Part shown: positions 1-7,918 of the stretch, in pieces
Position numbering within the stretch: the first letter of the stretch is position 1
Layout of the letters: every line of letters begins with the position of its first letter
Program-made: the position numbers and the translations under genes
Notes under the pieces: model-generated
The model's database searches: none
The model's input: only the letters and a program-made list of their open reading frames with translations
Told to the model about the DNA's origin: nothing
Source: Thermoanaerobacterium butyriciformans
GTDB lineage: Bacteria > Bacillota > Thermoanaerobacteria > Thermoanaerobacterales > Thermoanaerobacteraceae
Length of the DNA stretch: 46,508 nt
Assembly (NCBI RefSeq): GCF_017874545.1
Contig: NZ_JAGGLT010000029.1
Location: 1 to 46,508 of the forward strand
Direction: 5' to 3'

Positions 1-19
1 ATGATTTCAGAATGAAATT

Positions 20-1009
20 TTGGGGGATAAATTTAAAATATGTCTCCTGAAATTCAGTTATATCAGGCAACAGAAGTTGCCGAGAATACTCATTACATTT
101 AAGGAGGCATTAAAATTATTTCAAAAAATAAACATTGAAGAAGGGTTAGATTTAGAAAAGGCTTGGTTTAAACAAGAGAAAAAAACGGCAACGTATTATT
201 TATTTAAAAGTGCAGTGATTGGTCGAAATGTTGGTAGCCGAGTTATTGAATATACGGAATACGTACCGACAGAATATTTTTATAACGAGATCACTGCTTT
301 ATTTCGTGTTTCTGAAAATGTTACTCGTTTGTGTAACGGTATTAAGAGGCAAATTCAAGCAAATGAAGAGTTACTTCCACCTAATTTCAAAAAACGTTTA
401 TTAGAAGAGATGAAAAACAAAAAAGTATATAAGACTGATGAAGATGTAGGAATTAAAAGTCGTTTTTCGCATATTGTAACAGCAAAAATTGAAGAGAAAG
501 GGAGCCAAATTCCTCCAAAGCCCAATGAAACATTAGAAACAAAAATAGCTAATAATGATTCTAACAAGTCTTGGAGAACAGAATTGGACGGTAAACAAGT
601 TGAAGCATTGAAGCAAAGGCATCAGGCTTTTCTTTCAGAGTTTTCCAGTGATGAGCAGGATGAGGATAAACAAATGTTTGACGTAGAGAAAACAAAACTT
701 GACATTCCCGAGCGGCCGATAATTACACTGAGTGACGATGATGTGGATGTTGAAGGATTTCTTTCCTCATTAACGGAAGAAGAAATTAAATTTATTAGCA
801 CATTCTCTAGCAAAAGGAGAAGAATCGACGTGGTGAATGATGAGATAAGAGATAAAGGAATTCCCGCTGCGGTTTTTATTAACGAAATCAATACAAAAGC
901 GGAGGAATATTTAGATGATGTGTTTATTGAACAGATAGGCGATGATTATGTGATAAACGAAGAATTAGTATGTGTATTGGAGGAAATAGAGAGGAGTAAA
1001 GCAATATGA
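20..1009 (+). CDS. TerB C-terminal-domain protein, probably the 3' part of a longer gene
   Basis: The 329-residue product resembles the C-terminal half of TerB-N/TerB-C proteins (tellurite-resistance-like domains): an N-terminal region with a 'TATYYLFKSAVIG' stretch, an acidic linker at about residues 205-245, and a final helical TerB-C-like domain at about 245-325. Full family members as I remember them are roughly twice as long and start with a TerB-N domain. Here the only in-frame start is a TTG without a ribosome binding site, just after an in-frame TGA at bases 2-4, so the gene is either broken or begins upstream in another frame. Its stop overlaps the start of the BrxD-like gene (ATGA), indicating translational coupling in a three-gene operon with an ATPase and a helicase. 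Function is unknown; a defence or stress role is inferred from the partners. Confidence 0.6.
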   Translation: MGDKFKICLLKFSYIRQQKLPRILITFKEALKLFQKINIEEGLDLEKAWFKQEKKTATYYLFKSAVIGRNVGSRVIEYTEYVPTEYFYNEITALFRVSENVTRLCNGIKRQIQANEELLPPNFKKRLLEEMKNKKVYKTDEDVGIKSRFSHIVTAKIEEKGSQIPPKPNETLETKIANNDSNKSWRTELDGKQVEALKQRHQAFLSEFSSDEQDEDKQMFDVEKTKLDIPERPIITLSDDDVDVEGFLSSLTEEEIKFISTFSSKRRRIDVVNDEIRDKGIPAAVFINEINTKAEEYLDDVFIEQIGDDYVINEELVCVLEEIERSKAI

Positions 1010-2338
1010 AAATTAAAAGGCGTGATTCAGCAGATATTTTAAATGCATTAGCTGGTGGGGTAGTTCCCAGTCGAGGCCTTCAATATATAATAGTTGGTCG
1101 TGAAGCTGAGATGAGACAAATAAAAGAGGATCTAAAGGATATTAAGGAAAATGGAAGTTCGTTAATTAAATTTTTTATTGGAGCATACGGAACTGGCAAA
1201 AGCTTTATGCAAAATTTTGTTCGTCAGATAGGTCTAGATGTAGGGTTTGTCGTTGCAAAAGCTGATTTTACTCCACATAGGAGATTATACGGTAATGATA
1301 ACCAAGCTGTTGCTTTGTACAGCGAGCTAATGAGGAACTTATCCACTAAATCAGTTCCACATGGTAATGCTTTACCGGCGATTTTGGACCAGTGGATAAC
1401 AAATATTCAAAATAAGGTGGTACAAAAATTGGGCTATGACGGGCCTATTTTGAATGATCCTACTTTTATTCAAGCAGTTGAAAAAGAAATTATTGATGTT
1501 GTTTCACACTTGGATGAGCTAACGGGGGGATATGATTTTGCAAATGTATTAGGCGTTTATTATCGGGGTTTTGTAGAGCAAGACAGGGAAAAGCAACGCC
1601 GTGCTTTGAGATGGATACGAGGGGAGTACCTGGCAAAAACCGATGCTATTCGTGATTTAGGAATTCGTGAAATTATCAATGATAACAATTATTATGGATA
1701 TTTGAAGGTGCTGTCGAAATTTGTGCGTCAAATAGGATATTCAGGATTAATCATTAATTTAGATGAGGCAGTTAATTTATATAAAATTACGCACCGAGAA
1801 GCAAGAGAAAAAAATTATGAGTATATTTTAATGAATATATAATGATATTTTACAAGGAGCAGTGGAAGGTTTATATATTACCTTCAGCGGTACACCTGAG
1901 TTTTTGGAAGATGAGCGCAGGGGACTTTACAGCTATAAAGCATTGGAACGTAGGTTAAAACCAGGTGTTCAAAGCGATGAATACCGTGATTTGAAGCAAC
2001 CCGTAATTAAATTAACGCCAATTACTCCTAATGAAATTCTGGTTTTATTAATGAATATCCGTGATATACACGCAGCTCATTACGGTTATGAACCAATGGT
2101 AACGGATGAAAAGATTCGTGATTTTTTGATTCATTTTTACGAACGACCGGGTGCAGAGAAGCAAATCATCTTGGGGGACGTTATTCGACAGTTTATCAGT
2201 AGTTTAAATATTCTTATTGAAAATCCGATGACAGATTGGAAAGAATTATTTGATGCTTCTGATGTAACACCACAAGATGATAAGATAGATCGAAAAGTGG
2301 TTAATATACATGATCGCTTTCAACGTGGCAAGTTTTAA
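1006..2338 (+). pseudogene. BrxD-like P-loop ATPase (BREX ATP-binding domain family), interrupted by a +1 frameshift
   Basis: Two adjacent reading frames (1006-1842 and about 1841-2338) together give one protein of about 443 residues, the usual BrxD size. The first part carries Walker A GAYGTGKS (59-66) and Walker B LIINLDEA (248-255). The second carries the family signature 'VEGLYITFSGTPEFLEDERR' and 'GLYSYKALERRL'. Removing one base in the AT-rich run at 1837-1840 joins the frames as ILMNINDILQG, which matches the spacing of intact homologues. The downstream frame has no good ribosome binding site of its own (first candidate start is GTG 1862), so an intact ATPase is unlikely unless the extra base is a sequencing error or ribosomes slip. 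BrxD proteins accompany BrxHI helicases in type 2 BREX; no pglX, pglZ or other BREX gene is present here. Confidence 0.8.
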
Positions 2339-2409
2339 TAGCTTAAGGTATTTTTACATGTGAATGATACAGAATGCGCTATTTGTGTTGGTATGGGAAG
2401 AGGGATAAA

Positions 2410-4545
2410 ATGAGCCAGATATTTTATATGTTATCTGATACTGTGCAAAAGAAAATATGGGATATGAGTTGGACACGATTTACATCTATTCAAGAGAAAG
2501 CAATTCCCGTTATTATGAATACGCAAAAGGATGTGGTTCTTTCGTCAGCTACAGCTTCGGGAAAAACAGAAGCAGCGTTTCTGCCTATTCTTAGCCAAAT
2601 TGAAGAAACAGCGCCTTATACTCTTAAAGTTCTTTATATATCACCATTGAAGGCGTTGATTAATGATCAATTTGAACGCATTCAAAAGTTATGTGATCAA
2701 ATGTATATTCCGGTTCATCGCTGGCACGGTGATGTTAGTCAATATAGTAAAAAGAAGTTTATTGATAATCCTGCTGGTATATTGCAAATCACACCTGAGT
2801 CCATTGAAAGCTTGTTTATAAATCGTACTTATGCACTGCCTTTGTTATTTCAGTATCTTCAATTTATTGTGATTGATGAAATTCATGTTTTTATTGATAC
2901 AGAACGTGGAGTTCAGTTACGTTCATTATTGTCTCGCATTGAATGTTTTACCAAAGATCGACCACGTATTATTGGGTTATCGGCAACAATTGATAATTTT
3001 GAGTTAGTTAAGAACTGGGTTAATTACCGAGACCCAGATAACGTTGAAATTATCGAGGCAAAAGAAAATGACAAAGATCTTTATTATAATTTGATGCATT
3101 TTGACAGTGAGAAAATGAGGAGTTATCCTATCGAACTTTATGAAGATATCAGGGAATTGACCTGTAATCATTCTGCCTTAATTTTTTTTAATAGCCGAGG
3201 TGCTGTTGAAGAAGCAACAGTTATTTTAAATCGTTTGGCTGAACGAGATGGAATAGGGCAGATGTACTACGCACACCATTCTTCGATTGCTAAAGCGGAA
3301 CGTGAATTTGTTGAGAAGATGATGGCTAAATCTACTGTGCCTAAAAGTATCGTAGCAACCAGCTCATTGGAGCTAGGAATTGATATTGGAGAAATAGATT
3401 TTGTTATTCAAGTGGATAGTACTTTTACTGTTTCATCTTTAAAACAAAGGTTAGGAAGGTCAGGCAGAAAACAGGGTAAAGATCAGTATTTGCAATTATA
3501 TACAGCAGATAAGTACGGGTTATTACAATCTATTGCAGTGATGGATTTGTTATTACAAAAGTGGATAGAGCCGAGTAAAGGTTATTCGCACCCTTATGAT
3601 ATTTTGTTTCATCAAATTATTTCAATATGCCACCAAATGAATGGCGCTGCACCAGAAGATTTAATTACATTGTTGAAACGCAATGGTGCATTTTATGATT
3701 TACCGGAAACAGATATTTGCCTGTTAATTGAACATATGGTTAAGCAAGATTATTTGGAACAACTTAGTGATACAGGCCAGTTGATTGTCGGATTAGAAGG
3801 GGAACGACTGCTTAGAGGAAAAGATTTTTATTCTGTTTTTATGACTGAAGATTCATATGAAGTATTAGATGGAATTAAAAAAATTGGGGAAATTGAAAAA
3901 ACGCCATTCGTAAATGAAGGAGATAACATTATCCTTGCTGGGCGATTGTGGACGATCAAAGAAGTAGATGCTAAACGCAGCAAGGTATATGTGCAGAAAG
4001 CAGTGGATGGGCATCCACCTAATTATTCAGGTGGGGGTGTGCGATTGCACAGAAGAATTCCTGAACATATGCATGAGATATTATGTTCAGATTATATATT
4101 TGATTTTATTAATGATGATGGTCGCTATACTTTAGAAGAGTTACGTGCGCCTTATCGTCATTATAAAGTAAGACCGGATGAGAGAATAATATGGAGGATG
4201 GATGGTGAACTATTATTTGAAACATTTACCGGCACTAACATTTTTCAAACGTTAATTTGGATGCTTCGCTATTATGGTGTTAATGTAGATAAGACTGATG
4301 GTATTGGGCGTATCTCTATTTTGGACAATATTGATTTAATAGAAATATTAAAGGAGATTCGACAGAAAGATTGGTCTTTGAGTGATTTGTTACCTTATAC
4401 AATGGACCACGAGTTTTTTGTGTCAAAATATAGCCCGTTTCTTACTAAGGAATTACAGATTAAAATGCATGAAGCACATTATGTTGATATTAAAGGTGTA
4501 CTCGATTTTCTAAATTGCTATTGTATTCGAGAAATCAGGCTGTAG
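2410..4545 (+). CDS. DEAD/DEAH-box superfamily II helicase, BrxHI/Lhr-like
   Basis: This 711-residue helicase has motif I ATASGKT (47-53), motif Ia YISPLKAL (77-84), motif II DEIH (156-159), motif III SAT (191-193), a helicase C domain with 'TSSLELGIDIGEIDFVIQ' and motif VI QRLGRSGR, followed by a long C-terminal accessory region. This layout is typical of Lhr-like helicases, including BrxHI of BREX systems. I chose ATG 2410 because AAGAGGG lies six bases upstream; the longer start at 2374 has no ribosome binding site and adds a non-conserved tail. It is the third gene after the TerB-like protein and the BrxD-like ATPase. It probably acts on nucleic acid together with that ATPase in a phage-defence or DNA-stress role. 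The gene itself is intact although its partner is frameshifted. Confidence 0.85.
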   Translation: MSQIFYMLSDTVQKKIWDMSWTRFTSIQEKAIPVIMNTQKDVVLSSATASGKTEAAFLPILSQIEETAPYTLKVLYISPLKALINDQFERIQKLCDQMYIPVHRWHGDVSQYSKKKFIDNPAGILQITPESIESLFINRTYALPLLFQYLQFIVIDEIHVFIDTERGVQLRSLLSRIECFTKDRPRIIGLSATIDNFELVKNWVNYRDPDNVEIIEAKENDKDLYYNLMHFDSEKMRSYPIELYEDIRELTCNHSALIFFNSRGAVEEATVILNRLAERDGIGQMYYAHHSSIAKAEREFVEKMMAKSTVPKSIVATSSLELGIDIGEIDFVIQVDSTFTVSSLKQRLGRSGRKQGKDQYLQLYTADKYGLLQSIAVMDLLLQKWIEPSKGYSHPYDILFHQIISICHQMNGAAPEDLITLLKRNGAFYDLPETDICLLIEHMVKQDYLEQLSDTGQLIVGLEGERLLRGKDFYSVFMTEDSYEVLDGIKKIGEIEKTPFVNEGDNIILAGRLWTIKEVDAKRSKVYVQKAVDGHPPNYSGGGVRLHRRIPEHMHEILCSDYIFDFINDDGRYTLEELRAPYRHYKVRPDERIIWRMDGELLFETFTGTNIFQTLIWMLRYYGVNVDKTDGIGRISILDNIDLIEILKEIRQKDWSLSDLLPYTMDHEFFVSKYSPFLTKELQIKMHEAHYVDIKGVLDFLNCYCIREIRL

Positions 4546-4651
4546 TACAAAGCGGAATTTGCTTGTATCAACAACCTGAAGGTTACATCTCAAGCCATGA
4601 AAGAGAGAACATAAAAGATAATAAAGGGAATGGTGAATTTGGGGAAAAGAG

Positions 4652-4843
4652 ATGGAAGATAAAGGATCCAATTTACGGTTTTATAGTAGAACCGTGAAGA
4701 TTCTATTCTTAAATACCTTGGATAAAGAAAAGTTTATAAGAATGTATAGGCAAAGACTTAAATTTTTAGAAGAGTATAAAAATCAATGTTATAAGAAAAA
4801 AATAGAAGGGAATTTATTATGGAGATTATTGACAATGAATTAA
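4652..4843 (+). pseudogene. possible remnant of a RelE/HigB-like toxin
   Basis: This 63-codon frame sits directly in front of an HTH antitoxin and a SecB-like chaperone, where the toxin gene of a TAC module normally lies. The piece GSNLRFYSRTVKILFLN followed by a helical 'RQRLKFLEEYKNQ' is reminiscent of the C-terminal beta-strands and last helix of RelE/HigB proteins, but the match is weak and no complete toxin can be read in any frame between 4546 and 4818. The frame also runs past the antitoxin start at 4819. There is no ribosome binding site for its ATG. It may be a decayed toxin or a chance ORF; position in the cassette is the main argument. Confidence 0.3.
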
Positions 4844-5219
4844 AATTAGGAGATGCATGGAAGTTAATTGATGAGTTAGCTGATGAATCAACAAAAGAAA
4901 AGTTTGAATTAGATGATATATTATATGAGATTTCTATGAAGATATATGAATTTAGGATTAAAAAAATGATTTGACGCAAAAACAGCTTGCTGAGAAATTG
5001 GAAATTAAGCAATCAATGGTATCAAAACTTGAAAGTGGTCAATATAATCCAACCATTGAACAACTGTGGAAAATTTCAAAAAAGCTAGGATGGAATTTTA
5101 AGATAATATTTGGAGAAGAGAATGGCAAAGCTAAAATCTGGGATACAGTTGACTTTGAAGAAAACCTAAATGATCAAACAGATAAAAAATTAGAAATTAA
5201 ATTGGCGGTGGGGTCATGA
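4819..5219 (+). pseudogene. HigA-like XRE antitoxin of a TAC module, frameshifted in an A7 tract
   Basis: The first part (ATG 4819, GAAGGG eight bases upstream) encodes about 50 residues ending in 'YEFRIKK'. The HTH part continues in another frame from 4965: DLTQKQLAEKLEIKQSMVSK, then 'LESGQYNPTIEQLWKISKKL', a clear HTH_3 domain. If the A7 run at 4960-4966 had eight A's, the two parts would fuse into one protein of about 133 residues. The roughly 35-residue tail after the HTH contains 'AKIWDTVDFEENL'; in TAC antitoxins this position holds the chaperone-addiction (ChAD) segment that binds the SecB-like partner. The stop overlaps the chaperone start (ATGA), showing translational coupling. As it stands the full antitoxin needs ribosomal slippage or transcript slippage at the A-run; otherwise only the HTH-tail part could be made from TTG 4971. 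Confidence 0.75.
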
Positions 5220-5674
5220 TTAATGCAAATAGGGTGTTAGCAGACTTTCAGTTTGTTGCAAATAGGGTATCTGAGTTTAAAATTGAGACGAGGGATATTG
5301 GTACAAATGAGGCTAAAGTACATGTTACTTATGATTTTGACTATAATATAAAAGAAATTGATGAATTTGAAGATAAATATACAGGATATATTGAATTTAT
5401 AACTGTGATAAAGGCAAAGATTAAGAATACTATTTTGTTTAAAATTAATTTAAATATGGAAGGGGCATTTATTGGAAATGCTCAAAAACTAAAAAAAGAT
5501 GATTTTCTTAGCATGCTGGAGCTAAATGGCTTAACGACACTTTCTCAGTTATCGCGGGCATATATTTTAACTGTTACATCTCTTTCTGGAATAAATCCAC
5601 CAGTAAAATTGCCTATGGTAAATATTTTTAAATTAATGCAGCAGAAAAAGAATAATGAAGCAAATAAAAAATAA
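5216..5674 (+). CDS. SecB-like chaperone of a toxin-antitoxin-chaperone (TAC) module
   Basis: The 152-residue product has the length and pattern of SecB: alternating beta-strands in the first half ('IKNTILFKINLNMEGAFIGN') and the C-terminal helices with the SecB-like segment 'LSRAYILTVTSLSGINPPVK' ending in a hydrophobic 'LPMVNIFKLM'. Low-GC Gram-positive bacteria generally lack the housekeeping SecB. A SecB-like gene overlapping an HTH antitoxin by four bases is the signature of TAC modules such as the HigB-HigA-SecB-like operon of Mycobacterium tuberculosis, where the chaperone protects the antitoxin. Inference: this chaperone serves the upstream antitoxin and not general export. The last 127 bp recur almost unchanged at 17263-17389. 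Confidence 0.75.
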   Translation: MINANRVLADFQFVANRVSEFKIETRDIGTNEAKVHVTYDFDYNIKEIDEFEDKYTGYIEFITVIKAKIKNTILFKINLNMEGAFIGNAQKLKKDDFLSMLELNGLTTLSQLSRAYILTVTSLSGINPPVKLPMVNIFKLMQQKKNNEANKK

Positions 5675-5735
5675 ACAGGAAACAAGGAATTTGCTTATAG
5701 TTTTAAAAACAATTATGTTAAATTACTGTTTTTGT

Positions 5736-5764
5736 TTGACTATGACCACGATTTTATGTATTAT
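5736..5764 (+). promoter_or_regulatory. sigma-A type promoter for the pRiA4b ORF-3-like gene
   Basis: TTGACT, a 17-base spacer and TATTAT, ending 32 bases before the ATG at 5797. It separates this gene from the upstream TAC cassette. Confidence 0.55.
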
Positions 5765-5796
5765 TGAAAATGATCATGTATAAGGTGTGATAGGCT

Positions 5797-6945
5797 ATGT
5801 TAATACAATGTACAAAAAAGTTGTTAGATGTGCTGGAGAGAAAACCCGTTACGTATGAAGAAGAAAATTTATTATTTTCTTGGCACGCGAATTTAATTAC
5901 ATTGAATCGAAGGAAAACGATGGTTCTTGTAAATGATAAAAACAGGTATGTGGTTGTTTTATATGGACTTAAGGCAAAGGATTTTAGAAGGTTTGATGAA
6001 GTTATTTTAAATGCTATTCGTCTGGTGTTATTAGATGAGTGTATTGATGAAGAAATTGTGGAAGAGTATATAAGACAAGCGGGAAAAGTTGTATATGGAA
6101 AAACAAAAAATAGTATTTATGTAGGGAAAATGAATGCTGCTTGTAATGTGGTGTACTTATATGAAGATTTGCTTTTGGACAATACAGTTTATCAAACTTT
6201 TGTAAGCAAAGTAGCAAGCCGTTATTGGGTAGGCAAACAGGAAGAAGGATATACATCTCCAAGTAAAGAAATGTTTAAAGATTTAGAAGATTTTGTTGGT
6301 AGACCCATTTTTAAATGCAGGGCAGTAGAGTTAAAAGTAACACTTGAGATAGAAAATCATAATATTTGGCGCAGGCTTGTTGTTCCTATAAATACTACAT
6401 TTACACAGCTTCACAAAGTACTTCAGGCTGCTTTTGGCTGGCAGGATTATCATCTTCATGAATTTTTCATTTATGGCAATGAACGACAGGATGTCTCATT
6501 TATCAATCATCCTTCTTACAGTAAAGATGGATATAAGGCGATTGTAAATTTAGTCAGCGATGAAGAAGCTTTTGATTATCCAAACGAGAGTGGCATAGAA
6601 ATGATTTTTGAAAAGGGTATTAAGTTATCAGAATATATTCCGCAATATAAAAGGTTGATGTATGTTTATGACTTTGGAGACAATTGGCAGCATTATATTG
6701 AAGTTCAAAAGATCATTGACAATTATGATAAAAATTATGCTGTCTGTATTGATGGGGAAGGAAATGCCCCACCAGAAGATGTAGGCGGTGAATATGGCTA
6801 TGATGAATTTTTAGAAATAATTTCTGATAAAAACAATCCAGAATATGAAAATATGATGGCTTGGGGAGAAAATCAAGGGTACAAAGAATTTGATATTGAG
6901 GAGGTAAATAAAAAGATTAGTTCATTCTATGAATTAAGTTGCTAA
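5797..6945 (+). CDS. DUF6933 / plasmid pRiA4b ORF-3-like protein
   Basis: The 382-residue product has two parts. Residues 1 to about 160 look like the DUF6933 module (MLIQCTKKLLDVL start and 'NRRKTMVLVNDKNRYVVVLY'). Residues about 175-375 form a pRiA4b ORF-3-like domain with its hallmarks: a conserved 'LEIENHNIWRRLVVPINTTF', 'LHKVLQAAFGWQDYHLHEF', 'VYDFGDNWQHYIE' and 'PPEDVGGEYGYDEF'. The biochemical function of the family is unknown; it is common on plasmids and in genomic islands. It has its own promoter (5736-5764) and is followed by a terminator-like hairpin, so it is probably a monocistronic island gene. Confidence 0.8.
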   Translation: MLIQCTKKLLDVLERKPVTYEEENLLFSWHANLITLNRRKTMVLVNDKNRYVVVLYGLKAKDFRRFDEVILNAIRLVLLDECIDEEIVEEYIRQAGKVVYGKTKNSIYVGKMNAACNVVYLYEDLLLDNTVYQTFVSKVASRYWVGKQEEGYTSPSKEMFKDLEDFVGRPIFKCRAVELKVTLEIENHNIWRRLVVPINTTFTQLHKVLQAAFGWQDYHLHEFFIYGNERQDVSFINHPSYSKDGYKAIVNLVSDEEAFDYPNESGIEMIFEKGIKLSEYIPQYKRLMYVYDFGDNWQHYIEVQKIIDNYDKNYAVCIDGEGNAPPEDVGGEYGYDEFLEIISDKNNPEYENMMAWGENQGYKEFDIEEVNKKISSFYELSC

Positions 6946-6961
6946 CTATGGAATGTTTATT

Positions 6962-7015
6962 AAAAGAGGCTCTAACGATAAGTGGGTCACAGGTAATCCT
7001 CTTTTATAATTTTTT
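6962..7015 (+). terminator. probable rho-independent terminator
   Basis: AAAAGAGG (6962-6969) pairs with CCTCTTTT (6998-7005), then ATAATTTTTT follows. The 28-base loop makes it weaker than a classical terminator. It lies between convergent genes. Confidence 0.5.
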
Positions 7016-7030
7016 AACATAATTTAACTT

Positions 7031-7474
7031 TTATTCAAAATCCTTTCTATATTCAGGACCTTTGGCAAGTTTTTCTTGCTGTTTTTTATATATTTCATCA
7101 GCAGTAACTAAAAAAGCATATACATATCTTATTTGCTCTTCTGCCAAAATTTGCCCTTTAAAAGATAACATTTTTCGACCATCTAAAAACTGTTCAATAT
7201 CTTCAATAGGTATATCTTTATAATCTGAAGAAGTATTTTGATTTTTAACATTATTACTTTCATTAACTTGACGCATAATTTCATCAGATGTTGTATCAAG
7301 TGCTTTAGCAATTTTAGAAAGCATTTCAGGATCAAAATATTTATTTTTATTTTTTTCTATTTGATATATTGCAGTATTACTAACTCCTATCAGATTAGCT
7401 AATTTTCTTTGAGAAATGTTTTTACTTTGCCTTAATTCTTTTATTACGTCACCAATCGTTTTTTTGCTCTTCAA
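7031..7474 (-). CDS. XRE-family transcriptional regulator (repressor-like)
   Basis: A 147-residue protein with an N-terminal HTH_3 domain (about residues 8-62: 'IGDVIKELRQSKNISQRKLA', 'NLIGVSNTAIYQIEK') and a C-terminal helical part containing 'DIEQFLDGRKMLSFKGQIL'. Domain order and size resemble prophage or mobile-element repressors. A TTG start at 7474 fits a ribosome binding site (AGAGGA) better than GTG 7483, which lies only one or two bases after it. It is transcribed away from a second small HTH gene. Its promoter overlaps a TGACAT/ATGTCA palindrome, so autoregulation and control of the divergent gene are likely. Confidence 0.8.
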   Translation of the reverse strand: MKSKKTIGDVIKELRQSKNISQRKLANLIGVSNTAIYQIEKNKNKYFDPEMLSKIAKALDTTSDEIMRQVNESNNVKNQNTSSDYKDIPIEDIEQFLDGRKMLSFKGQILAEEQIRYVYAFLVTADEIYKKQQEKLAKGPEYRKDFE

Positions 7475-7511
7475 AATAACCACTTCCTCTTAATTTACTT
7501 TCTTATTTCCA

Positions 7512-7541
7512 ATTGTAGCAAAAAAGTGACATGTATGTCAA
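7512..7541 (-). promoter_or_regulatory. promoter of the XRE repressor with overlapping palindromic operator
   Basis: On the minus strand: TTGACA (7541-7536), 18-base spacer, TACAAT (7517-7512). The palindrome TGACATGTATGTCA (7527-7540) overlaps the -35 box and part of the spacer. This is the usual arrangement for an autorepressing HTH protein. Confidence 0.65.
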
Positions 7542-7593
7542 CGTATAAATGACAATCTGAAGTTTGACTGTAAACGGATTGATAAGAGAGATA

Positions 7594-7606
7594 TTAATGT
7601 CATTAA
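7594..7606. promoter_or_regulatory. second putative operator, TTAATGTCATTAA
   Basis: A near-perfect palindrome sharing the ATGTCA core with the site at 7527-7540. More half-sites (ATGACA or ATGTCA) lie at 7549, inside the 7643-7671 promoter and at 7689-7694. The repetition over 170 bases suggests cooperative repressor binding across the divergent promoters. Confidence 0.45.
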
Positions 7607-7642
7607 TAAAATTACAAAATATAAAATAATATAATAAAATAA

Positions 7643-7671
7643 TTGACATTTATTAAATGACATTATATAAT
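7643..7671 (+). promoter_or_regulatory. consensus sigma-A promoter for the small HTH gene
   Basis: TTGACA, exactly 17 bases, TATAAT: both boxes are perfect consensus. A TGACAT-like half-site lies within the spacer. Such a strong promoter implies that it is normally held off by a repressor, most simply the divergent XRE protein. Confidence 0.8.
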
Positions 7672-7708
7672 AAAAGTAACAACACAAGATGTCAGAGGGG
7701 GAAATTAT

Positions 7709-7918
7709 ATGATTAATAATATTAATAATGTTATTAATGAGATACTTATAAAATATAATTTAACTCAAAAACAATTATCACAAAAAGTTTACATGAGCCA
7801 AAGACAACTAATACGCATTAAAAAAGGCGAATCGCGTCCAGGGAATAAATTCATAACAGGTCTAAAAAATGCATTTCCAGAGATTGACCTAAACGAACTT
7901 ATTGAAAACATAAAATAA
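7709..7918 (+). CDS. small HTH (XRE-like) DNA-binding protein
   Basis: A 69-residue protein that is almost entirely one HTH_3-type domain: 'LIKYNLTQKQLSQKVYMSQ' then 'RQLIRIKKGESRPG'. A strong ribosome binding site (GGGGGA) precedes the ATG. It resembles the Cro-like partner in a phage or ICE-type lysogeny switch, facing a larger repressor across a shared operator region. No further phage genes follow, so the switch may be the remnant of a mobile element or may have been recruited for another job. Confidence 0.7.
   Translation: MINNINNVINEILIKYNLTQKQLSQKVYMSQRQLIRIKKGESRPGNKFITGLKNAFPEIDLNELIENIK

Noticed and set aside
20-4545. A complete BREX or DISARM defence system
   Set aside because: Only BrxD-like and BrxHI-like proteins are present; methyltransferase, PglZ, BrxC and BrxL equivalents are absent from the window.
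4515-4697. A 60-codon frame overlapping the helicase end, with a 'KIKDPIYGF' piece like HD-hydrolase N-termini
   Set aside because: It starts inside the helicase gene, has no ribosome binding site and only one short suggestive stretch; treated as chance.
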